The translations under genes and the position numbers were made by a program. Below, piece after piece: positions 1-9,604 of a DNA stretch of 64,000 bases (its first letter is position 1; each line of letters opens with the position of its first letter). The notes beneath the pieces were generated by a model. It ran no database searches and was not told where the DNA came from. It was given only the letters and a program-made list of their open reading frames with translations. Origin of the DNA: Nisaea sp. (lineage in GTDB: Bacteria > Pseudomonadota > Alphaproteobacteria > Thalassobaculales > Thalassobaculaceae); assembly GCF_017640745.1 (NCBI RefSeq), contig NZ_JAEPQA010000008.1, positions 62,001-126,000 of the forward strand, given 5' to 3'.

Positions 1-3000
1 CACCGTTTCCGGGTTCACGTTCCGCTCGAAGCTGCCGTCGCTGTCATAGACGAAGGCCATGCCCCCGGTCATGCCGGCACCGAAATTCTCGCCGACCGGA
101 CCGAGCAGGACGGCGGTGCCGCCCGTCATGTACTCGCAGCCGTTGGAGCCGCAGCCCTCGACCACCGCCTCGGCCCCGGAGTTCCGGACCGCGAAGCGTT
201 CGCCCGCCTGGCCGGCCGCGAAGAGCTGACCCGCGGTCGCGCCGTAGAGCACTGTGTTGCCGACGATGGTGTTCTCGTTGGACGGGAACTGCGCCGCCGT
301 CATCTGGCGGATGACGATGGTGCCGCCGGAGAGACCCTTGCCGACATAGTCGTTGGCATCGCCGAACACTTCCAGCTTCAGGCCCTGCACCGCGAAGGCG
401 CCGAGCGACTGGCCGGCGGAGCCGCGCAGGCGGACCGTGATATGGCCCGGCTGCAACCCGGTCATGCCGTACTTCCGGGTGATCCGGGAGCTCAGCTTGG
501 TGCCGATGGCGCGCAGCGTGTTGGCGATGTTGTAGGTGAGCTGCATCTTCTCGCCGCCCTCGAGCGCCGGCTGCGCGTCCTTGATCATCTGCGCGTCCAG
601 AGTCTCCGGCACCTCGTTGCGGCCCTCGACCGCATTCATCACCGGCAGCCCGCCGCTATCGGCGCGCACCAGGATCGGGTTGAGGTCGAGATCGTCGAGC
701 GAGGGGTCGCCGCGGCTGACCTGATGCAGCAGGTCGGTCCGGCCGATCACTTCCTCAAGGCTCCGCACGCCGAGTTCCGCCAGGATCTCGCGCACTTCCT
801 CGGCAATGAAGGAGAACAGGTTCACCACCTTTTCCGGCGTGCCGTCGAACTTGGCGCGCAGGCTCTGGTCCTGGGTGCAGACCCCGACCGGGCAGGTGTT
901 GCTGTGGCACTGCCGCACCATGATGCAGCCCATCGCCACCAGCGAGGCGGTGCCGATGCCGAACTCCTCGGCCCCGAGAATGGCCGCGATGACCACGTCC
1001 CGGCCGGTGCGGAAGCCGCCGTCGACGCGGAGCGCCACCTTGTGCCGGAGCCGGTTAAGGGTCAGCACCTGATGCACCTCGGAGAGGCCCATTTCCCACG
1101 GGATACCGGCATATTTGATGCTGGTCTGCGGGCTGGCGCCGGTCCCGCCGCCATGGCCGGAGATCAGGATCGTGTCGGCCTTCGCCTTGGCAACGCCGGC
1201 CGCGATCGTGCCGATGCCGGAGGAGGCGACGAGCTTCACGCAGACCCGGGCGTCCGGGTTGATCTGCTTCAGGTCGTAGATCAGCTGCGCCAGATCCTCG
1301 ATCGAGTAGATGTCGTGGTGCGGCGGCGGCGAGATCAGCGTCACGCCCTCGGTCGAGTGCCGGAGCTTGGCGATCATGGCATTGACCTTGATGCCCGGAA
1401 GCTGACCACCCTCGCCGGGCTTCGCCCCCTGGGCGACCTTGATCTCGAGTTCGCGGCAGTTGTTGAGGTATTCCGCCGTCACGCCGAAGCGGCCGGAGGC
1501 GACCTGCTTGATCGCCGAGCTCGGATTGTCGCCGTTCGCCCGCGGCTTGAAGCGCGCCGGATCCTCGCCGCCCTCGCCGCTGTCGGACTTGGCGCCGATA
1601 CGGTTCATGGCAATGGAGAGGGTCTCGTGCGCTTCGGGGCTGAGGGCACCGAGGGAGATGCCAGGCGCCACCAGACGCTTGCGGATCTCGGTGATGGAGG
1701 AGACGTCCTCCAGCGCCACTTCCTCGCCCGTCGGCTTGAAGCCGAGCAGGTCGCGGAGGTTGATCGGCTTCTGGGCGTAAATCTCCGCCGCGTACTTCTT
1801 GTAGAGGTGATAGCTGTCGGTCGCGACCGCATGCTGCAGGGTGTGCATCATCGGGCCGTCGAACGCGTGCCGCTCACCCTGGCGGCGGAAGCGGTAGAGA
1901 CCGCCGACCGGAAGCGTGACGACGGTGTCGTCGAAGGCCTTGCGGTGCTGCTCCAGGGCTTTCTTCTGGATACCGGCGAGACCGAGGCCGGAGATCCGCG
2001 AGGACATGCCCGGGAAGAAGCGCGCGACGAGGGAGCGGGAGAGGCCGACAGCCTCGAAGTTGTAGCCTCCGCGATAGGATGAGAGCACGGAGATGCCCAT
2101 CTTGGACATCACCTTCAGGATGCCGTCCTGGATCGCCTTGCGGTAGGAGGCGACGCACTCATCCAGCGTCTTGTCGCCGAACAGACCGCGCGCATGGCGG
2201 TCGGCGATGGCTTCCTGCGCCAGATAGGCGTTGACCGTGGTCGCGCCGACGCCGATCAGGACGCAGAAATAATGTACGTCGAGGCACTCGCCCGTCCGCA
2301 CGTTGACCGAGGTGAAGGTCCGGAGCTGCTGGCGCACGAGATAGGAGTGCACCGCGCCGGTGGCGAGGATCATCGGGATCGCCGCGCGCTTCGCCGAAAT
2401 CTCCTTGTCGGAGAGGATGACGTGGGTGCAGCCGCCGCGGACCGCGTCCTCGGCCTCGCGCTGGATCCGGCTGATCGCCTCCGCGAGAGCGGATTCACCA
2501 CCGTCGACGTCGAAGGTGCAGTCGATCTCTTGCGCCGTGTCGCCCATATAGTCGCGCATCGCCTGGAATTCGGCGTTCGAGAGCACGGGGGATTCGAGCA
2601 GCAGATGCTCGCACTGCTCCTCGGTCTCTTCGAGGATGTTACCGAGGTTGCCGAGGCGGGTGCGCAGGGTCATCACCCGGCGCTCGCGCAGAGAGTCGAT
2701 CGGCGGGTTGGTGACCTGGCTGAAGTTCTGCCGGAAGAAATGATGCAGCCCGCGGTATTTCTCGGACAGCACCGCGAGCGGCGTGTCGTCGCCCATCGAG
2801 CCGATGGCTTCCTTGCCGCCTTCCGCCATGGGCTGCAGGATCAGTTCCATGTCCTCGAGCGACCAGCCGGAGACCACCTGGCGGCGGCGCAGCTCGTCGC
2901 GCTCCAGCCCGGCCTTCTCCTCGTGGTGGCTCTTGATCAGACGGTCGATCTTGACGCTCTTCTTGATCCACTTGCCGAAGGGCCGGGACTTGGCCAGATG

Positions 3001-4353
3001 CTCCTTCAGCTCGGTATCGTGGTAGAGCTTGCCGTTGACCAGGTCGACCGCGATCATCTCGCCCGGATCGAGCCGGCCCTTCTCGATGATGTTCTTGTCC
3101 TTGATGCGGACCATGCCGGTCTCGGAACCGGCGATCAGCAGGCCGTTGTCGGTCACGCTGTAGCGCATCGGGCGCAGACCGTTGCGGTCCATACCGCCGA
3201 GCACCCAGTGTCCGCCGAAGGCGGCGATCGCCGCCGGACCGTCCCACGGCTCCATGACCGCGTTGCAATAGGCATAGAGGTCGCGGAGCTCCTGGCTGAG
3301 GCTGCCGCCGTCCGCCACCGCTTCCGGGATCATCATGGTCTTGACCATCGGAAGCGATCGGCCGGCGCGGACCATCAGCTCGAACACCGCGTCCAGCGCA
3401 GCGCTGTCGGAGCTGCCGTCCTGGATCACCGGCTTGATATCCTCAATCTCGTCGCCGAAGCGGTCCGCGGCCATCCGCGTCTCGTGGCTGCGCATCCAGT
3501 TCCAGCAGCCCTTCAGCGTGTTGATCTCGCCGTTATGAGCCAGCACGCGGAACGGCTGCGCCGCGCGCCAGGCCGGGAAGGTGTTGGTCGAATAGCGCTG
3601 GTGATAGATCGCGAAATTCGAGATGAAACGCTCGTCCAGCAGGTCCGGGAAGAAGGCCGTCACCTGCTCGGCGAGGAACATGCCCTTGTAGATGATGGAG
3701 CGGCAGGACAGCGAGCAGATGTAGAAGTCGGTAATGTTCTCCGCCAGAACCGCACGCTCGATCCGGCGGCGGATGAGATAGAGATCGCGCTCGAACAGGA
3801 TCTCGTCCGCGCCGGGCTCGCCGGAGACCATGATCTGCTCGATTTCCGGACGGGTCGCGTTCGCCTTCTCGCCGATCACTTCGACATTCACCGGCACCTG
3901 GCGCCAGCCGAAGATCTTGTACCCGCGCGAGAGGATCTCCTCTTCGACGATGCAGCGGCAGCGCTCCTGCGCCGCGAGGTCGGTGCGCGGCAGGAACACC
4001 ATGCCGACCGCGATCAGGCCGTCATTGACCGGCTGTCCGGCGCGTTCGACATGCTCGCGGAAGAAATCCTGCGGGATCTGCAGATGGATGCCGGCGCCGT
4101 CGCCGGTCTTGCCGTCGGCATCGACCGCGCCGCGGTGCCAGATCGCCTGCAGCGCCTGGATGCCGGCTTCCACGACGTCGCGCCGCGGCGTGCCGTCGAT
4201 CGAGGCGACGAAGCCGACGCCGCAGTTCTCGTGCTCGTCCGCCGGGTTGTAGGCATGCGCCTCGGTCAGACGGGAGAGGTTCTCGCGGTATTCGGCGACG
4301 AAACGCTCGCCGTCATTCATCGGAAGGCTCTTGTCCTGCTTCATGTCGGTCAT
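1..4353 (-). CDS. gltB: Glutamate synthase (NADPH) large subunit, partial at left edge
   Basis: This is the alpha subunit of glutamate synthase, which makes two glutamates from glutamine and 2-oxoglutarate in cytosolic nitrogen assimilation. It reads open from the ATG at 4353 to the window edge, giving 1451 codons, so only the extreme C-terminus is missing. The N-terminus is a short propeptide ahead of Cys44 in HENCGVGFV, the amidotransferase nucleophile exposed on maturation. The order then follows the family: glutaminase, central domain, FMN-binding synthase domain (SGHGGGTGASP; the Cys-rich CIMVRQCHSNTCPVG of the 3Fe-4S site), and the glycine-rich C-terminal beta-helix near the edge. It starts 8 nt after the gltD stop, so gltD and gltB form one transcription unit with gltD first. 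The call is secure. Confidence 0.97.
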   Translation of the reverse strand, partial: MTDMKQDKSLPMNDGERFVAEYRENLSRLTEAHAYNPADEHENCGVGFVASIDGTPRRDVVEAGIQALQAIWHRGAVDADGKTGDGAGIHLQIPQDFFREHVERAGQPVNDGLIAVGMVFLPRTDLAAQERCRCIVEEEILSRGYKIFGWRQVPVNVEVIGEKANATRPEIEQIMVSGEPGADEILFERDLYLIRRRIERAVLAENITDFYICSLSCRSIIYKGMFLAEQVTAFFPDLLDERFISNFAIYHQRYSTNTFPAWRAAQPFRVLAHNGEINTLKGCWNWMRSHETRMAADRFGDEIEDIKPVIQDGSSDSAALDAVFELMVRAGRSLPMVKTMMIPEAVADGGSLSQELRDLYAYCNAVMEPWDGPAAIAAFGGHWVLGGMDRNGLRPMRYSVTDNGLLIAGSETGMVRIKDKNIIEKGRLDPGEMIAVDLVNGKLYHDTELKEHLAKSRPFGKWIKKSVKIDRLIKSHHEEKAGLERDELRRRQVVSGWSLEDMELILQPMAEGGKEAIGSMGDDTPLAVLSEKYRGLHHFFRQNFSQVTNPPIDSLRERRVMTLRTRLGNLGNILEETEEQCEHLLLESPVLSNAEFQAMRDYMGDTAQEIDCTFDVDGGESALAEAISRIQREAEDAVRGGCTHVILSDKEISAKRAAIPMILATGAVHSYLVRQQLRTFTSVNVRTGECLDVHYFCVLIGVGATTVNAYLAQEAIADRHARGLFGDKTLDECVASYRKAIQDGILKVMSKMGISVLSSYRGGYNFEAVGLSRSLVARFFPGMSSRISGLGLAGIQKKALEQHRKAFDDTVVTLPVGGLYRFRRQGERHAFDGPMMHTLQHAVATDSYHLYKKYAAEIYAQKPINLRDLLGFKPTGEEVALEDVSSITEIRKRLVAPGISLGALSPEAHETLSIAMNRIGAKSDSGEGGEDPARFKPRANGDNPSSAIKQVASGRFGVTAEYLNNCRELEIKVAQGAKPGEGGQLPGIKVNAMIAKLRHSTEGVTLISPPPHHDIYSIEDLAQLIYDLKQINPDARVCVKLVASSGIGTIAAGVAKAKADTILISGHGGGTGASPQTSIKYAGIPWEMGLSEVHQVLTLNRLRHKVALRVDGGFRTGRDVVIAAILGAEEFGIGTASLVAMGCIMVRQCHSNTCPVGVCTQDQSLRAKFDGTPEKVVNLFSFIAEEVREILAELGVRSLEEVIGRTDLLHQVSRGDPSLDDLDLNPILVRADSGGLPVMNAVEGRNEVPETLDAQMIKDAQPALEGGEKMQLTYNIANTLRAIGTKLSSRITRKYGMTGLQPGHITVRLRGSAGQSLGAFAVQGLKLEVFGDANDYVGKGLSGGTIVIRQMTAAQFPSNENTIVGNTVLYGATAGQLFAAGQAGERFAVRNSGAEAVVEGCGSNGCEYMTGGTAVLLGPVGENFGAGMTGGMAFVYDSDGSFERNVNPETV

Positions 4354-4361
4354 CCCCGGCT

Positions 4362-5804
4362 TCAGGAGGCGAGATCGAGCGCGGCCGTGGCCTTCCGCTC
4401 GATAAAGGCATGGATCTGGTCGGCAACGTCGCGGCCGTCGCGCACCGCCCAGACGACGAGCGAGGCGCCGCGGACGATATCGCCGGCGGCGAAGACGCCG
4501 TCGAGACTGGTCATCATGGTGGTGAAATCGACCGAGAGCGTGCCCCAGCGAGAGACCTTGAGCTCCTTCTCGCCGAACATCTCCGGCAGATCCTCCGGAT
4601 CGAACCCGAGCGCCAGGATCGCCATGTCGGCCGGGATCGTGAAGCTGCTGTCCTCGACCACCTGCGGCGCCTGCCGTCCGGTCGCGTCCGGCACGCCGAG
4701 ATGGATGCGGTGGCAGCGCACGCCGTCGATCACCCCGTCGCCTGTGAAGGCTTCGGGCGCGGCCAGCCAGATGAACTCGACGCCTTCTTCCTCGGCGTTC
4801 TGCACCTCGCGCTGCGAGCCCGGCATATTGGCCTTGTCGCGGCGATAGACGCATTTCACCGACTTCGCGCCCTGGCGGATCGCGGTCCGCACGCAGTCCA
4901 TCGCGGTGTCGCCGCCGCCGATCACGACGACGTCCTTGCCTTTGGCGTCGAGGCTGCCGTCCTCGAAGGCGGGGACCTTGTCGCCGAGCCCGACACGGTT
5001 GGACGCGGTCAGATAGTCGAGCGCCGCGTTGACATTGCCAAGACCGATGCCGGGGCACTTCATCTCGCGCGCCTTGTAGACGCCGGTCGCGATCAGCACC
5101 GCGTCGTGCTTCTCGCGCAGTTCGGCGACGGTCACGTCCTTGCCGACATCGACGCCGGTGTGGAAAGTGATGCCGCTGTCCTCAAGCACCTTCGAGCGGC
5201 GCTGCACGACGTCCTTCTCCAGCTTGAAGTTCGGAATGCCGTAGATCATCAGGCCGCCGATACGGTCGTATCGATCATAGACATGGACTTGGTAGCCGCG
5301 CTTGCGGAGCTGCTCCGCCGCCGCAAGGCCACCCGGGCCGCCGCCGATGATGCCGACGCTTTCCTTGCGTTCCTGTGCCGGCTTGACCGGCTTGACCCAG
5401 CCCTGCTCGAAAGCGGTCTCGGTGATGTATTTCTCGACGGAGCCGATGGTGACCGAGTCAAAACCCTTCTCGATCACGCAATTGCCCTCGCAGAGACGGT
5501 CCTGCGGGCAGATGCGGCCGCAGATCTCCGGGAAATTGTTGGTCGCGCTGGAGATCTCGTAGGCCTCCTCCAGGCGCCCTTCCGCGGTCAGCATGAGCCA
5601 GTCGGGAATGTTGTTGGAGAGCGGGCAATGCACCTGGCAATAGGGCACGCCGCACTGCGAGCAGCGTCCGGCCTGTTCCCGCGCCTGCTCGGTGGCGAAC
5701 TCGTTATAGATCTCGCCGAAATCCTGGCGCCGCTCCTCCGCCTTGCGTTTGGCGGGCATCCGCTTCGCAGTATGGACGAATTTCAGCATGCGATCGGTGG
5801 TCAT
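4362..5804 (-). CDS. gltD: Glutamate synthase (NADPH) small subunit
   Basis: This is the 480-residue beta subunit, which takes electrons from NADPH through FAD and passes them via iron-sulphur clusters to GltB. The N-terminal domain has the Cys-rich motifs CSQCGVPYCQVHCP and CGRICPQDRLCEGNC for the low-potential 4Fe-4S clusters. An FAD-binding GxGxxG (GIIGGGPGGLAAAE) follows near residue 150, and a second nucleotide-binding motif (VVIGGGDTAMDC) for NADPH near residue 295. The C-terminal part (GVFAAGDIVRGASLVVWAVRDG) is typical of the pyridine nucleotide-disulphide oxidoreductase fold. The length is normal for the family. It is the first gene of the gltD-gltB unit, and a candidate sigma-70 promoter lies about 100 nt upstream. 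Confidence 0.97.
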   Translation of the reverse strand: MTTDRMLKFVHTAKRMPAKRKAEERRQDFGEIYNEFATEQAREQAGRCSQCGVPYCQVHCPLSNNIPDWLMLTAEGRLEEAYEISSATNNFPEICGRICPQDRLCEGNCVIEKGFDSVTIGSVEKYITETAFEQGWVKPVKPAQERKESVGIIGGGPGGLAAAEQLRKRGYQVHVYDRYDRIGGLMIYGIPNFKLEKDVVQRRSKVLEDSGITFHTGVDVGKDVTVAELREKHDAVLIATGVYKAREMKCPGIGLGNVNAALDYLTASNRVGLGDKVPAFEDGSLDAKGKDVVVIGGGDTAMDCVRTAIRQGAKSVKCVYRRDKANMPGSQREVQNAEEEGVEFIWLAAPEAFTGDGVIDGVRCHRIHLGVPDATGRQAPQVVEDSSFTIPADMAILALGFDPEDLPEMFGEKELKVSRWGTLSVDFTTMMTSLDGVFAAGDIVRGASLVVWAVRDGRDVADQIHAFIERKATAALDLAS

Positions 5805-5903
5805 TCCACTCTCTCCCTCGGCCTCTCTGGACCTGTTCCGCTTCGGGTTTCGTCGCCGCCCGACTTCTCGTTATGACGGCACTCTACCTCATCGGGGAGC
5901 GCT

Positions 5904-5932
5904 TATCTACGGAAAGGAAGCGAAAAGGTCAA
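5904..5932 (-). promoter_or_regulatory. Candidate sigma-70 promoter for gltDB
   Basis: Read on the minus strand there is TTGACC, a 17-nt spacer and TAGATA. The -35 matches consensus at five of six positions; the -10 matches only about half. Transcription would start near 5897 and leave a leader of roughly 90 nt before gltD. The remaining gap between gltD and uppP (5805-6153) holds a purine-rich tract and A/T-rich DNA but no credible gene. Confidence 0.4.
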
Positions 5933-6037
5933 TAGATAGGACTAATTTTTTATCCGGACCTCGCGCCCATTGCGCCGCACAACAGCGTGCGCGAAACGAA
6001 ATGAATAAATAGTCCCATATCGGACCTTTAACATTGA

Positions 6038-6066
6038 TTCTTTCCCAAGGGCACCAATGCTATAGT
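6038..6066 (+). promoter_or_regulatory. Candidate promoter for uppP
   Basis: A strong -10-like TATAGT lies at 6061-6066. A poor -35-like TTCTTT sits 17 nt upstream. Transcription would begin near 6073, about 80 nt before the GTG start of uppP. The assignment rests mainly on the -10 hexamer. Confidence 0.3.
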
Positions 6067-6153
6067 CACGGCGGCCATGTCGGGGAGGTCGGGGGGCTCC
6101 CGCCACGGCCGCCAGACAGATTCCCGCCGACACGATCTGACCGGAGTCCACGC

Positions 6154-6954
6154 GTGCCGATCCTCCATCTGGCCATCCTCGCTCTCGTGCAGGGGATCAC
6201 CGAGTTCCTGCCTATTTCCTCAAGCGGACATCTGGTCCTCGTGCCCTACGTCATGAACTGGACCGATCAGGGCCTGCTGCTCGACGTGGCGGTCCATGTC
6301 GGAACCCTGCTCGCGGTCATGCTCTATGCCTGGCGCGAGATCTGGATGATGCTGGGCGGCCTCTGGCGTCTCGTCCGCGGCCGGATCGACCAGGGAACCC
6401 GGCTGATGCTGCAGGTCATCCTCGGCTCGATCCCCGTTGTTATCGCCGGCTACGCGATCGCCAAACATGCGGGCGGCATGCTGCGCAGCGTCGAGATCAT
6501 CGGCTGGACCACGCTCGGCTTCGGTATCCTGCTCGGGCTTGCCGACCGGGCGGGCATGACGGTCCGCCGGCTCGAGCACATGGGATACGGCAGCGCGCTG
6601 GCGATCGGGCTCGCCCAGGTGCTCGCGCTCATTCCGGGAACCAGCCGCTCGGGCATCACCATGACCATGGCGCGCTTCCTCGGGTTCGAACGGGCGGATG
6701 CGGCGCGCTTCTCGCTGCTGCTCGCGATCCCGGCCATCGCCGGCGCGGGAACGCTTTCGGGTATCGAGCTCTGGCAGAGCGGCGACGTCCAGCTCACGCG
6801 TGACGCCTTTACAGCGGCAGGCCTTGCTTTCGTCTCCGCCCTGATCGCGATCGTGCTGATGATGGCCTGGCTGCGCCGCGCCGGCTTCATGCCGTTCGTC
6901 GTCTACCGCATCCTGCTCGGCGGGGTTCTGCTCTATCTGGTTTATGCCGCCTGA
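6154..6954 (+). CDS. uppP: Undecaprenyl-diphosphate phosphatase
   Basis: This is an integral inner-membrane enzyme that dephosphorylates undecaprenyl diphosphate to recycle the lipid carrier for peptidoglycan and O-antigen synthesis (BacA family; confers bacitracin tolerance). The GTG at 6154 gives 266 residues, the usual size, and begins MPILHLAILALVQG, matching the family N-terminus. A GGAG lies 7 nt upstream. An in-frame ATG at 6034 would add a proline- and arginine-rich leader that the family lacks. Active-site motifs are EFLPISSSGHL near residues 17-27 (Glu17 and His26) and LIPGTSRSG in the second half. Several hydrophobic helices alternate with short loops. It stands alone, divergent from gltD. 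Confidence 0.95.
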   Translation: MPILHLAILALVQGITEFLPISSSGHLVLVPYVMNWTDQGLLLDVAVHVGTLLAVMLYAWREIWMMLGGLWRLVRGRIDQGTRLMLQVILGSIPVVIAGYAIAKHAGGMLRSVEIIGWTTLGFGILLGLADRAGMTVRRLEHMGYGSALAIGLAQVLALIPGTSRSGITMTMARFLGFERADAARFSLLLAIPAIAGAGTLSGIELWQSGDVQLTRDAFTAAGLAFVSALIAIVLMMAWLRRAGFMPFVVYRILLGGVLLYLVYAA

Positions 6955-7049
6955 CGGACGGCTCTCGTGCCGGATCGGCCATCGACCGTGAGCATCCGGG
7001 TTCTTAAAGTTCCGCCACCAATCATGTGTAATGCCGAAGGAGAGGCCGC

Positions 7050-7901
7050 ATGCGGTTCGCATCATTCACCCTGAACGGCAAGGCGACCTGGGGCCTGGCA
7101 ACCGACAAGGGACTGCACCCGGTGACGGCCGGTCTCGCCGCGCGCTTCCCGACGCTGCGGGCCGCGATCGCCGCCGACGCGCTCGCGGAGGTGAGCAGCG
7201 CGCTCGCGGGAACCACAGCCGCGGTCTCGCTCGACGATGCGGATTACCTTCCGCTCATTCCCGATCCCGACAAGATCCTCTGCATCGGGCTCAATTACGA
7301 GGCGCACCGGATCGAGGGCGGCTGGCCCGTGGTCGAGCACCCGACCATCTTCCTGCGTCTGCCCAACTCGCAGATCGGCCACAATCAGCCGATGATCCGG
7401 CCGAAAGTCTCCGAGACGCTGGATTTCGAGGCCGAGCTCGCGGTCGTCATCGGCCAGGGCGGCCGCTATATTTCCGAGGCGGACGCAATGGCGCATGTCG
7501 CCGGCTATGCCTGCTACAACGAGGGCAGCGTCCGTGAGTGGCAGCGCCACACCCAGCAGTTCACGCCGGGCAAGAACTTCATCGGCACCGGCGCCTTCGG
7601 CCCCTGCCTCGTCACGCCGGACGAGATCGACAATCTCGGTGATCTGGTGATGGAAGCCCGCCTCAACGGCGAGGTCGTGCAGCATACCAAGTTCGACGAC
7701 CTGATCTTCCCGATCCCGCGCCTGATCAACTACATCAGCACCTTCACCGAGCTGGTTCCGGGCGACGTCATCGTCACCGGCACGCCGGGCGGCGTAGGCG
7801 GACGGCGCCAGCCGCCGCTCTGGATGAAGCCGGGCGATGAGATCGTCATCGATATCGAAAAGATCGGAAAGCTCGTCAATCCGGTGGTCGCGGAGAGCTG
7901 A
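7050..7901 (+). CDS. Fumarylacetoacetate hydrolase family protein
   Basis: This 283-residue enzyme belongs to the FAH superfamily (fumarylacetoacetases, 2-oxo-pent-4-enoate hydratases, acylpyruvate hydrolases). The N-terminal domain is short. The catalytic fold carries KILCIGLNYEAH near residues 75-86, the acidic metal-ligand motif DFEAELAVVIG at 125-135, then a conserved block ending TPGKNF, and GDVIVTGTPGGVG near residue 245. The usual NDVSARD-type loop reads NEGSVRE here, so the metal site or substrate may differ slightly. The start is an ATG preceded by AAGGAGAGG. Three bases separate it from the next gene, a metallohydrolase, so the two are probably co-transcribed. The exact substrate cannot be read from the sequence. 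Confidence 0.85.
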   Translation: MRFASFTLNGKATWGLATDKGLHPVTAGLAARFPTLRAAIAADALAEVSSALAGTTAAVSLDDADYLPLIPDPDKILCIGLNYEAHRIEGGWPVVEHPTIFLRLPNSQIGHNQPMIRPKVSETLDFEAELAVVIGQGGRYISEADAMAHVAGYACYNEGSVREWQRHTQQFTPGKNFIGTGAFGPCLVTPDEIDNLGDLVMEARLNGEVVQHTKFDDLIFPIPRLINYISTFTELVPGDVIVTGTPGGVGGRRQPPLWMKPGDEIVIDIEKIGKLVNPVVAES

Positions 7902-7904
7902 GCC

Positions 7905-8795
7905 TTGACCACCGTCATCCCCTTCGACCGGAGCTTCGATCCGCCCTATGGCGTGGTCGAACGGCTCGGTCCGGGGCTTCGGCGTATCGTGGCACGCAAT
8001 CCCGGCCCCTTCACTTTCCGGGGCACGGCGACCTTCATCGTCGGCGAGGGCGAGGTCGCCGTGATCGACCCGGGGCCGGATCTCGCGGGGCACATCCCGG
8101 CGCTGCTGGAGGGACTGGGGAACGAGAGGGTCAGCCATATTCTGGTGACCCACACCCATCTCGACCACTCCCCGGCCGCGGCCGAACTGAAGGCGCGGAC
8201 AGGAGCGCCGACTTACGGCTACGGCCCGCATGGCAGCGGCCCCGGAGGGATCGAGGCCGGGGGCGATCCGGATTTCACCCCGGACGTGCGGATCGGCGAC
8301 GGACAATTGATCGAGGGACAGGGCTGGCGCCTGGAGGCGCTGCACACGCCCGGCCATACCTCGAACCATCTCGCCTTCGCCTGGCCGGAGCGTTCCATCC
8401 TCTTTCCGGGCGATCTGGTCATGGGCTGGTCGACCAGCGTGATCTCGCCGCCGGACGGGCATATGGGCGATTATCTCGACAGCCTGCGGAAAGTGCTGGG
8501 GCGGGACGAAGCAACCTACTGGCCGACCCATGGCGGGCCGATCCGCGATCCGAGGCCGTTCGTCGAGGCTTTCATCGCGCATCGCCGGGACCGCGAGGAG
8601 GAAATCCTCGCCTGCCTCCGGGACGGGATCGAGACGATTTCGGACATGGTGCCAGTCATCTATGCCGACGTGCCGCCGGCCGTGCACGGCGCCGCCGCAC
8701 GCTCGCTGCTTGCGGCGCTGATCTATCTGGTCGAGACCGGGCGGGTAATGACCGATGGCGCGCCGGACGAGGAAAGCCTCTACAGGCTTCCCTGA
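7905..8795 (+). CDS. MBL-fold metallohydrolase, LACTB2-like
   Basis: This 296-residue metallo-beta-lactamase-fold hydrolase has the metal-binding motif HTHLDH (His83, His85, Asp87, His88). Further ligands lie in LHTPGHTSNH and in FPGDLVMGW. After residue about 225 comes a charged helical segment beginning RRDREEEIL and a winged-helix-like tail, the architecture of LACTB2-type proteins, which include an endoribonuclease; some relatives act on thioesters. The likely start is a TTG, three bases after the FAH gene stop; no strong ribosome-binding site is visible and translational coupling is plausible. The fold is secure, the substrate is unknown. Confidence 0.82.
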   Translation: MTTVIPFDRSFDPPYGVVERLGPGLRRIVARNPGPFTFRGTATFIVGEGEVAVIDPGPDLAGHIPALLEGLGNERVSHILVTHTHLDHSPAAAELKARTGAPTYGYGPHGSGPGGIEAGGDPDFTPDVRIGDGQLIEGQGWRLEALHTPGHTSNHLAFAWPERSILFPGDLVMGWSTSVISPPDGHMGDYLDSLRKVLGRDEATYWPTHGGPIRDPRPFVEAFIAHRRDREEEILACLRDGIETISDMVPVIYADVPPAVHGAAARSLLAALIYLVETGRVMTDGAPDEESLYRLP

Positions 8796-8804
8796 GCGTT
8801 TGGC

Positions 8805-9503
8805 CTAACTGTAGCGGATATAGGGCGATTCTGTCCGGTAGCTGAAGAACGGGTAGGTCTCGCGTGGCGCAAGGTTTTCCTCCGCCCGGCGCTTGACCTC
8901 GAGCAACATGAACTCGGTCACGTCGACGAGCGGAAGTTTGAGGGCTTCGTCCAGCGGGAAGAAATCCAGGTCGGAGAGTTCTCCGCTGCCGCCGAGCGTG
9001 CCGGACATGTGCTCCTCCCAGGCAAAGAAGAAGCGGGCATTGAAGCGGAACTTGCGCTTGGACGGCGTGATGGCATGCCCGACATAGCCGAGCTTCCCGA
9101 GCTCCGGGGCAAGCCCCTTACCGCCGATCTCGGACCATGAGGGATGGGAGGTTGGACCGAGATCGCCCTGGCCGGCCAGCAGCAGTCCGGTTTCCTCGAA
9201 AGCCTCGCGCACAGCGGCCATCGGGAACCCGCGGGCACGGTTCTCGTCCTTGGAAATGCGTTTGAGATCGTGCGGCTGGAGATCGCTCGCGAAACCGACC
9301 TTGCGGTCTGCGGCATCGACCTTTCCGCCGGGGAAGACATAGACGCCGCCGAAGACGGCTTTCTTGCCGCGCCGCCCCATCAGCACGTCGAGCCCGTCAC
9401 CATTGCGGCGCAGGACGATCAGGCTGGCGGAATCTTTTGGGCGGACAGGCTTTTGCCCGGGCTCGACCAGTCCGGGCAAGGTATTCGGCGGGGCGCGTCT
9501 CAT
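8805..9503 (-). CDS. Nudix hydrolase, NUDT19-like
   Basis: The 232-residue protein carries a Nudix motif split by a long insertion: the proximal glycines are in VFPGGKVDAADR (residues 57-67), and the catalytic helix REAFEETG is at 99-106. About 30 residues of insertion separate the halves, as in the NUDT19/RNA-decapping-like and CoA-diphosphatase-related subfamily. It would hydrolyse a nucleoside diphosphate linked to another moiety. It is convergent with the metallohydrolase gene, the two stops lying about 10 nt apart, and no clear terminator lies between them. The family is clear, the substrate is not. Confidence 0.85.
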   Translation of the reverse strand: MRRAPPNTLPGLVEPGQKPVRPKDSASLIVLRRNGDGLDVLMGRRGKKAVFGGVYVFPGGKVDAADRKVGFASDLQPHDLKRISKDENRARGFPMAAVREAFEETGLLLAGQGDLGPTSHPSWSEIGGKGLAPELGKLGYVGHAITPSKRKFRFNARFFFAWEEHMSGTLGGSGELSDLDFFPLDEALKLPLVDVTEFMLLEVKRRAEENLAPRETYPFFSYRTESPYIRYS

Positions 9504-9604
9504 GGTTTCTCAAAGACTTGGCGTGAGATGATCGAGCCAGTCTAGGACGGTTGGAGGCATTCCTCCAAGCCCGAACGCGCCCCCCCCGCAGAGAGGCATT
9601 CGCC

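Noticed and set aside
442-4848. Long plus-strand open frames (546 and 884 codons) opposite gltB
   Set aside because: They are the antisense of gltB. The minus strand encodes a complete GltB with catalytic Cys44 and cluster motifs, while the plus frames are Arg/Ala/His/Asp-rich with no recognisable domain.
7007-7019. GTTC-N5-GTTC near 7010 as a LexA box
   Set aside because: The spacing is 5 nt, not the 7 nt of the alphaproteobacterial LexA consensus, and the downstream gene is metabolic.
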